Assembly (NCBI RefSeq): GCF_022533585.1
Contig: NZ_CP092827.1
Span: 3,078,001 to 3,142,000 of the forward strand
Direction of reading: 5' to 3'
Origin: Pseudomonas sp. LS.1a
GTDB taxonomy: Bacteria > Pseudomonadota > Gammaproteobacteria > Pseudomonadales > Pseudomonadaceae
Length of the DNA: 64,000 nucleotides
A program made the translations under genes and the position numbers. The notes beneath the pieces were generated by a model. That model did no database searches and was not told the DNA's origin. It saw nothing but the letters and a program-made list of their open reading frames with translations. This document shows, piece after piece, positions 62,885 to 64,000 of this stretch; the first letter of the stretch is position 1; every line of letters starts with the position of its first letter.

Positions 62885-64000
62885 TTATCGCGGAAACAGG
62901 TCCAACGTCCGCTCCACTTCGCCAATATCGATCGTGAAACCATCGCCTTCGGGTATCCCGACCACAAAGCCGAAATGCTGGAGGTCACGGTCCGTCAGGT
63001 ACTTGTAGTAGCTGACAAACCGGTTTGGCGGCTGCAAGGTCAGCAGGCAACCGCCGGCCTGCAATACATTCACCCCATGCACCAGCTGGCTACCCTCTAC
63101 ACCAATGACCACCCGTGCCCCGGCGCAGGCCGCGACGATACTTGGTACATCGGTCTTCAGCGGGTCGACGATGCGAAAGCCGCGGGTGGCGCGCAAGTGC
63201 TCGGCCAACGCCAGCTCATTGCGCAACAGGCGCAGGTCACCATCGCCACCACGCAGCAGAAACACCCCAGGGTGTGGGGCATACAGCACATGCGACAGCA
63301 ACTTGTCGCCCATGGCCCGGTAGCGGGAATGCCGACTGCGGTTGTTGGCCAGGTCATCGAACAACACCAGCTCGCGGAAAAACGCACTGCGCAGGCGCAG
63401 CGGGTTCATCTCCAGCCAGTCTTCATAGGCCGGCGCCTGGGTAAACAGCGGGAATCTGGCCGAGGGCGCGGTGGTTACCGGTATACCTTCGTTACAGGCC
63501 AGCGCATAGGTCGGGCAATCCTCCATCAACCAGGTACCGAACCACGTATTGCCATTTTGCGTGCAATAGATGGCCGCACGGTCGATTTCATTGTCCACCA
63601 TGATGGTCGGCAGGAGGCCCGGCTTCAGCGACAGCCAGTGGCTGGCGTTGCCCTTGTACAAGGCCCCGTCGACCAGCCACACCTCCTTGATCAGGTAACC
63701 GCGGGTTGGCCCTTGCAGCGTGCTGATACCGCCCTCCATGGTGCGTGCAGGGTGCACGTAGGGATAGAAACGCTTGCCTTCCCAGCCCGTCACCCGCTCC
63801 AGTTGGCCTGGCAGGTAAAAGGCCGGGGGCGAGACCGTGACTTCACCAGGGGCAATGTCCCAGCTCTTGGCCGCGATGCTCTTGAGGTCGATGGTGCTGT
63901 TCCCGCCCAGCCGTTTGCGCGCCATATAACGGTAGGCGGCCAAGGTCCAGGTGTGCTGCCTGTCTGCGGGCGCTGGACTGAACTGCGAGATGTCGCTTCC
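62885..64000 (-). CDS. Glycosyltransferase family 61 protein (DUF563), 5' end outside window
   Basis: At least 371 residues are visible; the frame is open to the window edge (GSDISQFSP at the cut), so the true start is missing. The C-terminal half has the family pattern VPSIVAACAGARVVIGVEGS followed by QLVHGVNVL and the conserved HFG...VGIP tail. Transfers sugar to glycans or surface polysaccharide; acceptor unknown. Lies 44 bp downstream of the AraC start region on the same strand. Confidence 0.8.
   Translation of the reverse strand, partial: GSDISQFSPAPADRQHTWTLAAYRYMARKRLGGNSTIDLKSIAAKSWDIAPGEVTVSPPAFYLPGQLERVTGWEGKRFYPYVHPARTMEGGISTLQGPTRGYLIKEVWLVDGALYKGNASHWLSLKPGLLPTIMVDNEIDRAAIYCTQNGNTWFGTWLMEDCPTYALACNEGIPVTTAPSARFPLFTQAPAYEDWLEMNPLRLRSAFFRELVLFDDLANNRSRHSRYRAMGDKLLSHVLYAPHPGVFLLRGGDGDLRLLRNELALAEHLRATRGFRIVDPLKTDVPSIVAACAGARVVIGVEGSQLVHGVNVLQAGGCLLTLQPPNRFVSYYKYLTDRDLQHFGFVVGIPEGDGFTIDIGEVERTLDLFPR

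Noticed and set aside
1..64000. CRISPR arrays, tRNA/rRNA genes, insertion sequences or prophage genes
   Set aside because: None found; the repeats present are REP-type inverted pairs, not regularly spaced direct repeats.

Overview
The window is chromosomal DNA of a fluorescent pseudomonad, most likely of the Pseudomonas putida group. Support comes from the high G+C content with strongly G/C-biased third positions, the many short inverted REP elements built on GTGGGAGCGG...CCGCTCCCAC, and gene blocks and orders typical of these species: the kgu/ptxS block, periplasmic gluconate dehydrogenase, gntR-gntK-gntP, mexEF-oprN, and hppD beside EAL and RarD genes. I see no rRNA, tRNA, CRISPR array, insertion sequence or prophage.

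Layout. (1) 1-9272: peripheral glucose catabolism. The minus-strand operon kguE-kguK-kguT-kguD imports and reduces 2-ketogluconate, its LacI-type regulator ptxS lies upstream, and a three-subunit gluconate 2-dehydrogenase makes the substrate. Three identical 14-bp palindromes, one before each of the three transcription units, tie them into one PtxS regulon. (2) 9273-10783: a membrane-anchored histidine phosphatase and a PAP2 phosphatase. (3) 11030-16706: a four-gene cassette behind a near-consensus sigma-54 promoter and closed by a strong terminator. It encodes two related secreted proteins of unknown family and two curlin-repeat proteins, one about three times CsgA length; this is the most interesting block. 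(4) 16851-22827: DNA alkylation repair (AlkB-type, AlkA-type), a pirin, an alpha/beta hydrolase, a LysE exporter, an acetyltransferase and small proteins. (5) 23055-25445: a cobalamin riboswitch followed by cbtB-cbtA-cobE-cobM. (6) 25479-31143: a DUF1272 protein, a BvgA/BvgS-like phosphorelay and a soluble PAS-PAS chemoreceptor. (7) 31471-35078: the gntR, gntK, gntP gluconate module, with three related operator-like palindromes. (8) 35249-39895: a sigma-54 response regulator, its histidine kinase and a second paralogous kinase. (9) 40071-42466: a lytic transglycosylase and an isolated gspG-gspF pair. (10) 42657-48502: mexE-mexF-oprN efflux operon. (11) 48779-53624: a TPR protein and two hybrid kinases. 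(12) 53796-64000: a DJ-1/PfpI protein, a CSS-domain protein lacking an EAL domain, hppD, a CSS-EAL phosphodiesterase, RarD-like and TerC-CBS membrane proteins, a LysE exporter, an AraC regulator and a glycosyltransferase-61 gene cut by the window end.

Links between regions. Regions 1 and 7 together cover both routes of gluconate use: periplasmic oxidation to 2-ketogluconate and direct uptake with phosphorylation. Regions 3 and 8 both involve sigma-54, but nothing here shows that the regulator of region 8 acts on the curlin promoter. REP elements sit in most of the larger intergenic gaps, and one 171-bp unit around a REP pair occurs twice, near 19.6 kb and 61.1 kb.
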